64,000 nt of DNA from Nissolia schottii (Eukaryota > Streptophyta > Magnoliopsida > Fabales > Fabaceae), in contig QANU01110798.1 in the NCBI GenBank assembly GCA_003254905.1, positions 61,244-125,243 on the forward strand. The letters are read 5' to 3'. The translations under genes and the position numbers were made by a program. Positions 47,871 through 59,883 of the stretch are shown piece after piece. The notes under the pieces are model-generated. The model ran no database searches and was not told the DNA's origin. It saw only the letters and a program-made list of their open reading frames with translations. Positions within the stretch are counted from its first letter, which is position 1, and every line of letters begins with the position of its first letter.

Positions 47871-48899
47871 CCATTCCTTACTCCTTTTGCTCCTTTTCTT
47901 ACACCAACACTCAATTATCTGTGATTCTAACAATTCAAACACAAGATGTTAAACGTAGAGGTTACTCAAGACAATTAAAAATTATTTAAAACGGTGCTCA
48001 AATTACAGATTTCTCAATTGTGCTTTTAAAAGGGGAATTATGCAAAACTTATTAATTAACCATCAAAATCACGCAATTTTAGTATGCAATGTTTAATTAT
48101 AGATTATAAAGATGTGAGATAAAATCACTCTATCAATGGGCAATAGTGTAATGCCCTAATAATTTTACACTACACGTAGGTCGTAAAACAAAAAGTATCA
48201 ATCGTTATTGATAACTTAGCTGAAGACTTTACATTTTAAAGTAGAGAAAATATCAAAAACAGATTATAAGTTTTATTTTTTGTAGAATAATATAGGGCTT
48301 CTTGAAAACCATGCCTTTAGCATATAATTATCTAAATGAAAAAACTAAAAGTTAATCGAATATATATATATAACTAAACGTAAACACTTTCATATCTATT
48401 CAATTTTTACATTAAGACATAATTTATACATAGTCAAAAAGCAAGCTGAACATAGTTCTATTCTTTGGCACGACCGTGACTAAGAGTATTTTCCAAAACT
48501 CTTCTACAACCATCCAAATCCTTGTCATCCTTCATTAGAGAGACCGTCTGAGGTTGACAAGAAAATATGGGTGAAAAATATTATTTCTCAGTAGGTGCCG
48601 CAAATTAATCATTTAAGTGTCATCGTCGTCACCCCTAGCCACTTCAATTTATTTTAAGATAAGTGAGCATAACATAAGCCCATAAAAATTCATTTTTAGG
48701 AAGTTTGAAAACATATCTTAAGAAGTGGTTGCTTTTAACATAAAATTAAATTATAATTCACAATAACCAAAATCAAACATAAATCAATAAAATATATATA
48801 GATCAAACCTACTTTGAGAACAAGATGATCCCACAGGAGATGGTAATTGATAGGGTAGTGTCAGCCCTTAAGAGCTGCTCGGATGTGGCCAGAACTCAC

Positions 48900-49460
48900 T
48901 CCCCCCCCCCCCCAACCTATGCAATCGGTGAAGATCAATGTGGATGCCGCTCATATATATAAGCGAGAATGTTTGGGGATTGGGAATGGTTGTAAGAGCT
49001 GGTGAAGGCAACATGCTAGTGGCTGCGTGTAAACTAGCCCAAGAAGACTTCAAACCACGAGCTGCTGGGATGTTGAGTTAGAATTTTTGGTTTGGGACTT
49101 GCAGTGGATCTCTATTTCACAAGTATTGAAGCCGAAACAGATTGCTTAGAAGTTGTGACTGCTTTGAGGAAGCCGTTGTAGTGTTATTCACACTTTGATG
49201 TCTAAGTTTTAGATTCTTTAGAATTGAAAGACAATTTTATTTTATTTTATGTAATTTTTCTCATGTTGGTAGAGATGGTAACATGGTCGCTCATGAAATG
49301 GCTAAGCAGGCCATGAATTATCATTATGTAATTTGGATTGAGGAAGCTACCTCACTAATTTGTAATGTAATCTTACCCTCTTTGATATTTTCGCATGCCC
49401 AACCTAATGAATCGGGGCTTACTTTTCTCAAAAAAAAAAAATAATAATAATAATAATAAA
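48900..49460 (+). pseudogene. LINE 3' end: decayed RNase H (RVT_3) with A-rich tail
   Basis: Translation gives SVKINVDAA (48922-48948), LGIGMVVRAGEGNMLVAACK and RDGNMVAHEMAKQAM (about 49270-49315), the marks of the RNase H domain at the end of plant LINE ORF2. The middle is frame-shifted. It ends in an A run followed by (ATA)n at 49429-49460, as plant LINE tails often do. It begins next to a run of 13 or so C residues (48900-48913). Not functional. Confidence 0.7.
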
Positions 49461-49933
49461 TCAACAAAATAGAAATACATATCACACTATTCATTAGTGC
49501 AATCCAATGCAATGCATGTATGCACTTTACTTACTTTACTTCATTAACTCTACTTAGCATGTTTTCATTACTTAGTTCACCTTTACTTGATAAGTCTTTA
49601 CTTGATTAACCCTTGACAGCCAGATTCACTCTCTAACTTAGTTCAAGAGATGATCATGTTCACTCTCCCTGACATAAACTAGATTCACTCTCTCCAGCCA
49701 AGTAAAGCAAGGTTAGGTTCATTCTCCTTTACATAATTAAAATTTAGGTTGATGTTTGCTCATAATCAAATATATATCTTATATGCAATTAAATTCATCA
49801 TGTAAAGAATGCTCAAAACCATCATATAAATTAATACGAGCACAAATAAATAAACAGCAATTAACATGACAAACACATCAAAATGATCATCTCAATGTTA
49901 TTGCTTAAAATATAATTAAACCCCTACTTAAAT

Positions 49934-50130
49934 TACTACTAGAAAAACATCATATACTAGCGGATTTTGTAAAATTACCGGCAGATTTTTAAGTTTTCAG
50001 CAGTTCTTGCGTCAAAAAAATATTCGATGGTATATTAGATTTTGATAATATATTTGTGTCGGATATCATATCAGATGCAAGTTTTCGGCGGAATGTCCTA
50101 AAAACCTCAATAAGCACTTGAAAGTTTATC
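49934..50130. mobile_element. CACTA-like element end
   Basis: TACTACTAGAAAAACATC at 49934 differs by one base from a CACTACTAGAAAA terminal repeat. Subterminal words typical of the class follow (ATACTAGCGGATTTTG, ATTACCGGCAGATTTTT, TTTGTGTCGGATATC, TTTTCGGCGGAATG). The opposite end was not found. The hAT and FAR1 fragments directly to the right may be cargo of this element. Confidence 0.5.
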
Positions 50131-50234
50131 CTAAAAACCCACATCGGAATGTCGATAAGAAACAAAAAAAACTATTGGCTATGGAAAGCAAAGTGAGGAT
50201 AATCCTGTAACAAGGAGGTTAGTAGAGTTTATCC

Positions 50235-50935
50235 AAGAGCAGTGTAACCTTGAATTATGTAAAATTATCATTATTGATGAGCTTCCCTTTAAGTTTGTTG
50301 AGAATCATGGATTTAGAGGTTTCATGAGTCCTACTCAACCTCAATTTAAAATCCCCAGTGGCATGACAATTGCAAGAGATTGATTGTAATTGTTTTCAAT
50401 CTATTGTCATTGAACCTTCGTATGGTTTCCTTAACAATGGACACTTGGAATTCCATTCAAATTAAAAATTATATGTGCATTACGACTCATTATATTGATG
50501 ATGAATGGGAATTGCACAAGAAAATATTGAGTTTTGGTTTGATTTATGATCATAAGGGTGACACCATAGGTAAAGCACTAGAGAAATTTATGAAGGATTG
50601 GGGTATTATGAAAGTTTGCACCATAACTATGGATAATGCTGGTGCTAACAACACGACTCTAGCTTACTTGGTGAGGGGTATGAGCCATTGGAATGGTTCT
50701 ACCTAGATTAAAGGGGAATATATGCACATGAGATGTGCTGCCCACATTCTAAATTTGATTGTTAGTGATGGTTTGAAGGAGTTTGATGACTGCATTGCTA
50801 GGATAAAGGGTGATTGTAAGTTTGTGAAGTCCTCCCCATCTAGGTTGGCTACTTTCAAGAAGTGTGTTGAAGAGGAAAATATAATTAGTAGTCAAATGCT
50901 TGTGGTTGATGTGTTGAAGAGGAAAATATAACTTG
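50235..50935 (+). pseudogene. hAT transposase fragment (RICESLEEPER/Daysleeper-like)
   Basis: Conceptual translation gives KIIIIDELPFKFVENHGFRG (from about 50260), IPSGMTIARD, then in another frame VSLTMDTWNSIQIKNYMCIT, HYIDDEWELHKKILSF, CTITMDNAGANN and HMRCAAHILNLIVSDGLKE. These match the central catalytic part of plant hAT transposases, including the TxDxW and DNAxxN regions. The N-terminal BED zinc finger and the C-terminal dimerisation domain are missing, and the frame is broken near 50380 and by a TAG at 50704. It stops abruptly at about 50935. Confidence 0.8.
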
Positions 50936-50937
50936 CA

Positions 50938-51885
50938 TTCCTTATAAGATGCCACCCACATAAGCGATGACGTGCCCCAAGAAATATCCTTATAATTTCA
51001 TTTTTCATTGTTAGATCTTCATCAGTGATGACTGACTTTGGGGATTTTCCTTTCATCGCTTCCACAAATTTATCAAGAAGCCATACATAGGTCTCTTCGG
51101 TTTCATCTAAACCTAGAGCACTACCGGAAACAATGGTCTAAAGGTGATAATTCACACCAAAAAACACAAACAAACACACACTTGTATTCATTCCTCCCAT
51201 ATGTCGCATCAAATGAAAATACATCTCCAAATTCTTCATAATCAAATTGGCATTTTCCATCTACCCGTGTCAAGTGTTGTCATGCACCTGCAACATCAAC
51301 TTCATACTTCCAATACAATAATGGATCTACACTTTTCAGTTTACAAAGAAACTTCAATTCCTCATTCGAATCTCCTTCGCTCATTCACTTTTACTTCCCA
51401 ATATGATTATACCTGTGCTTCTTCCAAAAACCAATCTTTTCAAAACCACCATATTGTGTCACCAAAAGATTATACTATTTAGATGTATCAATACTAGATT
51501 TTCGAAAGTTGTTCATCTTAACCACATTAGCTTCCCCCATTTGGCATTGTGACCTAACAAATCCAAACAATGTAGGATCAAATAATTCATGATTATGATT
51601 GGCAGCAAATTCTGACACATACCACTAATTCCGCGAAATGTCAATGAGCACATGTATGTAAACTTCACAACATCATTTGCTCTCTGGTTTTTTGTCCTTC
51701 TTATGATTCACCCTATCACAGTACTTGGCCTCTCAGAGTCCTTGTCTAAAACACACAAAGCTATGCCAAATGATGTTCTTGTCCATGCTTTTTCCTACCT
51801 TATACTTGCGGACGCCAAACCCTTTCAATCTTCCGTACAAGTTGTAGAAACCATATGCCACCTCCAAGTCAATAAACTATAATTT
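50938..51885 (-). pseudogene. FAR1/MULE transposase-type fragment
   Basis: On the minus strand from about 51885: LEVAYGFYNLYGRLKGFGVR, the start of a FAR1 DNA-binding domain. After stops and frame changes comes the MULE/FAR1 core: DATYGRNEYKCVFVCF, GVNYHLQTIVSGSALGLDET, TYVWLLDKFVEAMKGK, SVITDEDLTMKNEI and RHRLCGWHL, ending at about 50938. The plant family (FAR1/FHY3/FRS) is derived from Mutator-like transposases. The copy is cut off after the HRLCGWHL motif, exactly where the hAT fragment begins on the other strand. Confidence 0.75.
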
Positions 51886-53463
51886 TTTTAACATCATCGC
51901 CTATCAATGAAAATATTCAACTCTCTGCTCACGATCCATATCATCAATGAATATATGCTCGTCAAAGTTGCCTTCGTAGAATCAGAGCTGCATGCATGCC
52001 CTTCATCTGCCTTCAAAATTACACCATCACTTCATTATTATAAGGCCAGATAAACAAATCTAACAACTTTATGTTTGAGCTTAATCAAAATCAATCTTAC
52101 CTCATTCATGACATTACATTTGTTACATGATTGGAAGAAGCCCCTTCTAATACTTCTGTCATGTGCACCTACTAATCTTGTCTAACTTACTTTTGTCCTA
52201 AAGATTAAAGCGAACTGTTCCTGCAAACAACATAAAACACAGAAGCTAGTTCATAATTTATAACTACATACCTAAATGCCTAGTTTCATGGCCACTAATT
52301 TTAACTGGGTTCGTGTAATTTTGGTTTTATTACCAGGAAATACAAGCCACACCTAACTTACTAGGGGAAAAAATCCATGGAATTACAACCACAGGATAAC
52401 TTTAGGGAAAAAAGGGTCCAAATCTTGATTCCAACCATATTTTTCGAAGGCAATAATATTAAAGGGGTCCTAATCTTCAACTTGAAGCATAATTTTGGAG
52501 GAAGAAACACAAGCAAATTTGCATTTTCTCTACCACTAAGGTACAAATCCACAACAATACCATAGAAATGGAAAGAAAATTGGACCTACCAAGCAAGAAG
52601 ACCCAGGCAAATTCTCTTCCTCAACCAGCCTCTTACGATTCCAAAAGCGACACACAACAATGAACCCACACAATTGCTACTATCAATTATACCAACTAAA
52701 TACTCCAACTAATAGTCTCATTAGAAATAGAACATTAGAATTCAAATTCTAGAATGAATTATCAAGTCTAAGCAGTATGAGAAGTGCTCTATTTATTGGG
52801 GAAGGCTAGCACCCTAACCCTCCAAAACTAGCAATGTACAACTAAAATTTTGCACTAAACTCCTTTACTTTTTTTATTTTTAAACTAAATCTAAAATAGA
52901 TTACTAATCAATTTTAAAATCAAAATAATAGAAAATCATTTATTTCAAATTTTTAAAATTAACCTATTAATTAGCAAAACATTATTTAATTTTCAAATTG
53001 TCTTATTTAAAACTTAAAACCATCTTATATTGTCTCTTACTTCCTATTTAAATTTTAAAAACATTTTATCTTACTTTTTATTTAAATTTTAAAATATGAA
53101 AACAAAATTTCATGTCATCTAAAACAAAACATAAAATAATAAAAAATTAAAAATCAAGTACTACAAAAAAAAGTCTAACATTTTTTACTATTAGAGTCCA
53201 TTACAAGTTATTTTAATCACTCTATCCTACACCGTAGGATCATTGAACCTACATGTCATCACACATTCCAAATGCTTAAGATCCATATTTTGATTTTTTT
53301 TTTCACTAATATCTGTTCAAATTTATACTTTCTCATCTTTCTCCCATCAGGGTAGCTAAAGGGTTAAGGCTTAAACATACCATGCAGATGTTGCAGGCTA
53401 TAATTCATTATGGTACCAAAACCAGAATCATGAAAATGTTTATAAATTAAAAAAAAATAAAAA
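51886..53463. other. Intergenic / 3' flank of the ethylene receptor gene
   Basis: No supported gene. Very AT-rich near 52850-53200. Sequence immediately left of 53464 should include the receptor's 3' UTR. Confidence 0.45.
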
Positions 53464-56400
53464 TCACCCACTATATTTATTATTAATTTGAGGAACTCTT
53501 TCAGTTACCCCCCCACCATGTTTCAAAACTCTTCTAAGTTCACCAGCCATCTCATGAAGGGGCACAGGTTTCTTAATGAATCCATTGATTCCCACCTGCA
53601 GGCATTTCTGCTTCACATTCTCTTCTGCGCCGCCTATGAGAGCTATAATCAAGGGCCAATTGTGGCCGTGGATGTTCCGGATCCTTGTTGCCACTTCGAA
53701 ACCATCCATTCCGAGCATGTGGAGGTCTAAAATGACAATTCTGAACGAGCTTCCAGAGGCACTCATAGCACTCAGGCAATCGATCCCTGACAAAACAGCA
53801 GTTACTTGACAGCCAAGCTTCTCGAGTAGTTTCTTGGTCACAATCCTATTGATGCAGTCATCATCGGCTAACACAACCTTGAGGCCACTAAAAAGGGAGT
53901 TTGAGGAATCTTTGGGCGCAAATACAGATTTTCCATGCGACGGCCCGGTGTGAAACTTCAGAAGAAGTGTCATGCCTTGTGCCAATCCCAGAGGGTTTGC
54001 TGATATCCAGATCTTACCTTGCATCATCTACATATTGTTCCAAATTGTAAAGTCAGAATTACAAAAACGAGCATACCATGATGAATTAAAACATAAGGTT
54101 TATTCTCTAAAGGCAGAGGAAGTTCTGGTTTTGGGCAAAACAGAGAAAAAATAATAATAATAATAATAACAACAATAACAATAACAATAACAATAATAAT
54201 AATAATAAGAAGAAGAAGAAGAAGAAGAACAACAACAACAACAGCAACGCCTTAATACAAAATAGTATTCTGCAATCGTATGTGCATAAAATATCATCCT
54301 GATCTTACTTTACCATTTTGCTTACTTTACACCCTCCTAAACCCAAAATGCATGAACCTTCTAATTGGTCACCTAATCCAACTGAAGAAAGAAAAAGACA
54401 AACTTTTCTTAATCTAACTCATGCCAGAATTCTAAAACTAACTGGATGAACATGTAATTTTTTTTTAAAAAGAGAGAACACAGCAATCATCACTAAGTCT
54501 TCTGCTATAAAAATCGTCATGTTCCCCCTAATACCTGTGATAGAAGAAATTTTCAACTATGCTAAGCTCCCCAAGGAGGATAAATGATGACATATATATG
54601 AGAATAATAAAAAAGAGTTGTTGAAACAAGATAGCATGACTATGTTCTTTAACTTTTTTTTAAAGGAGTTAGGTCATTGAAGACAAAACACGTGGTAAGC
54701 TCTCAGCTGCAATCTGTATGGAGAGTAATCTACGAAAAATTGTTCGACAAACATTAGTAATAACTGATTTTGGAACAACAGATCACCCATGATTCGACTT
54801 TCTAGAGGAACAGTTAGGGGGAAAATAAAAACAGATATTTTCACCAGTTGAATTAAGCTCTTAAGTTTTAATGGAAAATGATGACTGTGAGTGACAGATC
54901 AATGCATTGTCAATTTGGAATAGAATTTCATCTCGAGCACCCTATGATGGCACTACCATTCAGCACCATACTAGCACACATTAAGCTTAAATGCAAACTT
55001 GCAAAGAAATGAATGAAATTCCACTACTAAATGCCATGCCCCATATACAACTTTCAAATGTCAAGGATATGACAAAAAAAAAAATTGAGGCATGCAGAAG
55101 GTGAATCAGCCAATGTTGCATGCAGTTATTTGCTGCCTTATACTATATACTTCAAATGAATTCAAGTGAATCAACCAAAAATTTCAAGGCACATATTTCA
55201 TATGATGAAATATGAATTTGATATAGATAATCATACACTAACCTGCACCAGCTTTTTGCACATGCCGAAGGTCAGGCCCTCCATAGGTTCTTTGCCATGG
55301 TACCCCCTACCAGCATAATGTTTGGCTGGAACCAATTCATATGACCGAGATCGACCAGTTATCTTGAAATCAAATTTTATATGTACATACTCATTTTGAC
55401 TCTTCTTTCTCCATACTTCAACAATTTTGTCATCGTTTTCACCATTATCACTATCAATAAAAACTCGAAAATTGAGTTTCCCTCCCTCATATATGTCCAA
55501 TAAATAGCCAATTATGTGCATAATTACTTGAAATGTCCTCTCCTCATCACCTATAACCTGATCAGGCAAAGACTTCTGAACATCAATTTCAAAACCAAAG
55601 CCCTTATGTACACACAAACACTTGGCAATGCTAGCAGCTTCCCTCATCATTGAATGCAGAGGGAAAGGTTTTGTCTCTAACCGAAAGTTCCCCTTTTCAA
55701 TCTCCGAAATCTCTATCGCATCATTAACCAAACTCGAGAGCACGCCGCTAACTTTCAGCATTGTGTCACTGATGATCTTCTGTTCAGGTCTCATATTATC
55801 CTCTTGAATCAATGAGAGCAGCCCCAGGGTTGTGTGCAGTGGCCTCCGCATCCCATGACTCATAACTTTCTGAAACGACTTCCTCGCCTCACTGGCCATT
55901 AACGCATCCTTTTTAGCCTGCAGCAAAGATCGGTTCTGCTCAGCCAGCTTCTGCCTCATTCGCTGAGACTCTTCAAGAACGAATGCATGAGACAAGGCAA
56001 CAGCAACTTGATCAGCAACTACTTCCACTATCTCCATCTCCTGGCAAGTCCAAACTCTGGAATTGGACTTTGGAAGAACCAAAGCCAGTATAGCATAGCA
56101 CGTCTCCACCCTTTCCGGCGTCCCTCCTTTGAAATTCGAAAAGCGAAGCATCGGCACACGAATAGCAGCCACAGCACCCGAAACCCCGCGACGGCCACTA
56201 CTCGCGGTTCCCAGCACGGATTCAGGCCTCAGAATCCTCACCCCATTACTCTTTTTAATCTCCAAAACATCTAGGTCCTTCCAAGGAATCGAATTGCGAA
56301 AATTCTTACCCGAATTCGCCCCCAATTCATGGGTTAGGTGCATTTCTCGCCTCTCCTCATCTGGCATCCAAACCATGCAATTGTGCAAAACCAGCGCCTT

Positions 56401-57018
56401 GGAGAGCTCCACGAGCGTGGTGTAAAGAATAGTGTGCTTATCAAGAGACTTCCTGATCTCCCTGGTGAGCATCCGGACGTGCCGGCTCGCCTCCTTCTGC
56501 CTCTTCATCAACCCAACCTCCTGGTCCAATTCAGCCACATTCTGCCTCAAGAAGATCTCCCTAATCTTGATCTTCAATAGGAGAGGGATGAGGGGTGGGA
56601 GGGTCAACGCGGTGGCGCCGGAGACAAGGGCGGTGAGGAATTTCGCAATTGTGAGCAACAGCAGAAGGTGGAAAGAGGGAGGGCCCTGAAAGTTAATTAC
56701 ATTGAGAAAATGGGTCAATCCACAGAGGACTATGAACGCGGTGAAGAGAAGGAAGATGAGCTTGAACGGGACATTGGAGCGGCTCACGAAGTAAAGGAGC
56801 TCAATGGGTATGGAGAAGTATGCAACCGAGATGAAAAAGTCGCTGACTTTTTGACCAATATGGATTCTGTGAATGCTCACTGATTCCTCATCATCACAAT
56901 TGCAGTTATCATATTCAACAACAGCAGAGACACACAGAACAAGACAACAACATGCCAGCAACAACAACGACAACACAAGGGTAAGTGAGAATCCTTTTTC
57001 CATGGCCACTAACAACAA
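53464..57018 (-). CDS. EIN4: Ethylene receptor, subfamily II, EIN4-type (779 aa)
   Basis: Two exons, 55243-57018 and 54027-53464, joined in phase 0 across a 1,215-bp GT-AG intron. The N-terminus has an extra hydrophobic segment (residues about 9-33), then the ethylene-binding domain: C39/C41, D60 in DFFISVAYFSIP, and C99 and H103 in CGLTHFLNV. A GAF domain spans about 190-345, followed by a histidine-kinase-like region with SHGMRRPLHTTLG (H388) but without clear N and G boxes, as expected in subfamily II. Exon 2 adds the receiver: DDD 647-649, phospho-acceptor D693 in VILDLHMLGMDGFEV and K745 in IKKP. Receptors sit in the ER membrane and repress ethylene signalling through CTR1 when unbound. 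The order MMQGKIWIS at the splice and the presence of a receiver fit EIN4 rather than ERS-type. The switch Thr after IAL is Ile723. Confidence 0.93.
54150..54249. repeat. Compound AAT/AAC/AAG microsatellite in the receptor intron
   Basis: Runs of AAT, AACAAT, AAT, AAG and AAC units follow each other over about 100 bases within the single intron of the ethylene receptor gene. Likely length-variable. Confidence 0.9.
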
Positions 57019-58300
57019 GTCTCATAGGTTTTGCATACCATCCACAAACATGATCAGAGTCCTAATCTTCAGCTAGAAAGGGAAAAACAAGCAGAGAGCT
57101 TGAATGACCAATACCGAACCTGACTGGGGAAATGGGGCATATCGAAATCAGCCAACCCAGAATTGAAGAACCCTTCTGAGATTTTCCCCTTTCTTCTTCA
57201 CAGTCCAACACTTGGGAAGCTTTTATTGCATTGAAAAAAACTCTGCTAAAGCTATGGGAGAAAGAAGGAACTCCAGTTGTTGTTTTCTTCCTTCTCTTTT
57301 TTTTTTTTTTTCAACAGTACCACTCTCTTAGGGAGGGAGAAGAGGAGGGAAATAGATATTTTACACGTTGGAATTAGGTACTTTATAGATAAGAGTAGAA
57401 GAGAGAGGGGTGGGACGTGGCAAGCTTTGCAAATGAAAGTGCATGAACCTTAAAGATAGAGTTTGGTCGAGTGGAATGGAAGGAGAGGAAAGAAATTGGA
57501 AGAAATGAAATTAATTTCTATTGTTTTGATGTAAAAAGAGTGAAAGGAAGGAATGAATTGTATAAAAAGACACATGGGATCATTCAATTTATTTTTCCTC
57601 TCACAATTGGGTGAAAAATGGAAGGAAATGATAATTTTGTTATTAATTTCAATATTATCCCTACTAATTTGCAGTTGAAATAATTTTTTATAATGACTCA
57701 AGAATAAAATTGTCATTTAATATCATTATCTTTCTATTTATTTTTTTATCATTTTTCTTTCATCCAAGCGTACTTATGAAAAATACATATTCACTCATTT
57801 TTCTCCCTCATCTTCTTTTCTCTCATTTTCTTTCCTTTGCGAAACACACCCAATAAAAGTTGTTAAAATATTTTGACTATCTTAACTATTAAGATACTAT
57901 TTTATCTTAACAATTAAGATAATTTTTCACATTAATTTTTATTCTAATAATTCTTATATTTATTATTTTTAATTAGTTTAAATCAATTATTATCTTTAAG
58001 AAGCCTATTTATTGACATATCATTCCTTATAAATGCATACGCTTCAAAATACAATACATACATTTTATTCATATATATTTTCATTTTACGTTTCTCACAC
58101 AAACTCCCCTCGTACACTATTTGCTGAGTTTGAGTGCGTGTCCTCCCCATCAAACATGGGTTACTGCTTGCCCTACTTGTCGCTATGACCACCTTATGGG
58201 GTGCCATGTATGACCAAAATGAATTTATAACATGTTTACTTTTCACTATAAATATCTAGAATTGATTTTTGAAATTTTAGCTGCAATAAATTTTCATTTT
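57019..58300. other. Upstream region of the ethylene receptor gene
   Basis: Contains the presumed 5' leader and promoter of the minus-strand receptor. A T run lies near 57300 and purine-rich sequence from 57330 to 57560. No other gene is supported. Confidence 0.45.
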
Positions 58301-58309
58301 TACTGACGG

Positions 58310-58690
58310 TTGACCGTAATTAATTTGGACGGGGACACTTTGTGAAATTGTTCAAAACATGACAAACACTAATACACAGACATTTGTCTGACACATGTAT
58401 CATAGTGCTCGTGTTTAAATAAAAAATTTATGATTAGCCATGTCTAAACATGTTCAAGTTAGATCTGAAATTTTTTTGAATCATGTTTGTATCGTGTTCG
58501 GGTTAAAATTATTTTAAATACTAAATAATTTATAATAGTAGGGACTCTTAGAAAATTAGTAAGTATTCACATATTAAAATATCTTGAATGTTCAACATAT
58601 TTTGAAAGAGGTTTGGAAAGTATTAAAAATTAGTAGTTTAATATCAATGAAAATATTATGATATTATTAATAAATATTAAATATACTCCC
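58310..58690. repeat. Dispersed repeat, inverted relative of 4050-4410
   Basis: See the partner at 4050-4410. This copy has the words TGTCTGACACATGTATC and AAATATCTTGAATGTTC in reverse order and orientation. Class unknown. Confidence 0.5.
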
Positions 58691-58845
58691 TTTATTTTAT
58701 AAAATCTATCAAATTTTAAATTTGTTACATTTATATATCAATGTATCTAGTCAATTTGATACATTCATAAGCTAAAATGACCAAGATACATTAATTTATA
58801 AATATACCAAATTTAAAATTAACTAATATTATAAAATAGAGTGAA
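58686..58845. mobile_element. Stowaway-like MITE
   Basis: About 160 bp between TA dinucleotides. The left end is CTCCCTTTATTTTATAA and the reverse complement of the right end is TTCACTCTATTTTATAA. Arms continue through AAATTTTAAATTTG and ATCAATGTATCT-type words, so nearly the whole unit folds back. Confidence 0.65.
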
Positions 58846-59590
58846 TAATATGTTTTACTGACAATTAAGTCATTTGACATTTATTTATATTTTTAAATAA
58901 GGTTGGTTCTGTCATGTAAAAAAAATGCTACTTTAGTCAAACTTCAGTATTGTTCAAGGAGAATAAATATTAAACCACTCTCAAACGTTTGATTTTATAT
59001 TTTATAAAGTTATACATTATTAACTTTTTATTAATGGTTGGGTACTTTATCAATTAATAAAAATATATAGATCATTATTAGTTTTGATTTCATATAATAC
59101 AGATTTTTATTTTTATTTTCTTTATATATATATATAAAGAAAACAATTAGTAAAATATTATTTTTTAAACCTTATTCTTAATAGGGTTCTGCTATGGAAT
59201 AGGGTTAATGCCTAACATCATCTCTGGACTTTACACGCCTGTATAACTTAGTCTCTTGACAAAAAGAAAGGATTCATTAATCTCTAAACTTGGCAATCAT
59301 TAGACTCTTTAGTCCTTTAAGAGACTAACAAGCCATTTCTTCTTGTCAAGTTGATAGACGTAGGAACTAACAGATCTAATGGATCTACCGATTATCAAGT
59401 TTAAGAACAAGTTATTTCTTTTTGTGTGGAGACAAGGTTAGGGACGCGTGTAAAATTCATGAGTTTTTTACTCTGTTGCCACTGTTACAGGGACAAATTA
59501 CCAAAATACCTTTGTTTCAAAACATATTACGCAACCACCACCGTTTGGGCTGACGTGGACTCCACGACACGCGTGGCCATCCACGTCAGA

Positions 59591-59730
59591 TTCGCTAACA
59601 CGGTTGGCGATTTTAGTACAAACCCTAAACGCACATTTGAACCAAATTCGCCAACACGGTTAGCGATTTCAACCTAAAACCCTAAATCCCATTAACCCTA
59701 AATTCACCAACACGGTTTGCAAATCCAACC
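59591..59730. repeat. 56-bp tandem repeat, three copies, upstream of the PMD gene
   Basis: Units begin at 59591, 59647 and 59703 with TTCGCTAACACGGTTGGCGA, TTCGCCAACACGGTTAGCGA and TTCACCAACACGGTTTGCAA. Each start is an imperfect palindrome around ACACGGT, and AACCCTAAA words fill the rest. It ends about 150 bases before the first exon of the PMD gene, so it may be in the promoter. Confidence 0.75.
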
Positions 59731-59883
59731 CCGGTAGCCTTTAAATTTACCTTCCCCCCATTCTGCAGCACTCCTCTCATTTTCCAAAATTTCCTTTATC
59801 TCTCTAAAAATTTCCTCTCTCTAGAATTCCAGAGCTCTTGCTCTTACAGACTACCTGTCCCGACCGCTCCTCTGCTTCGATTC

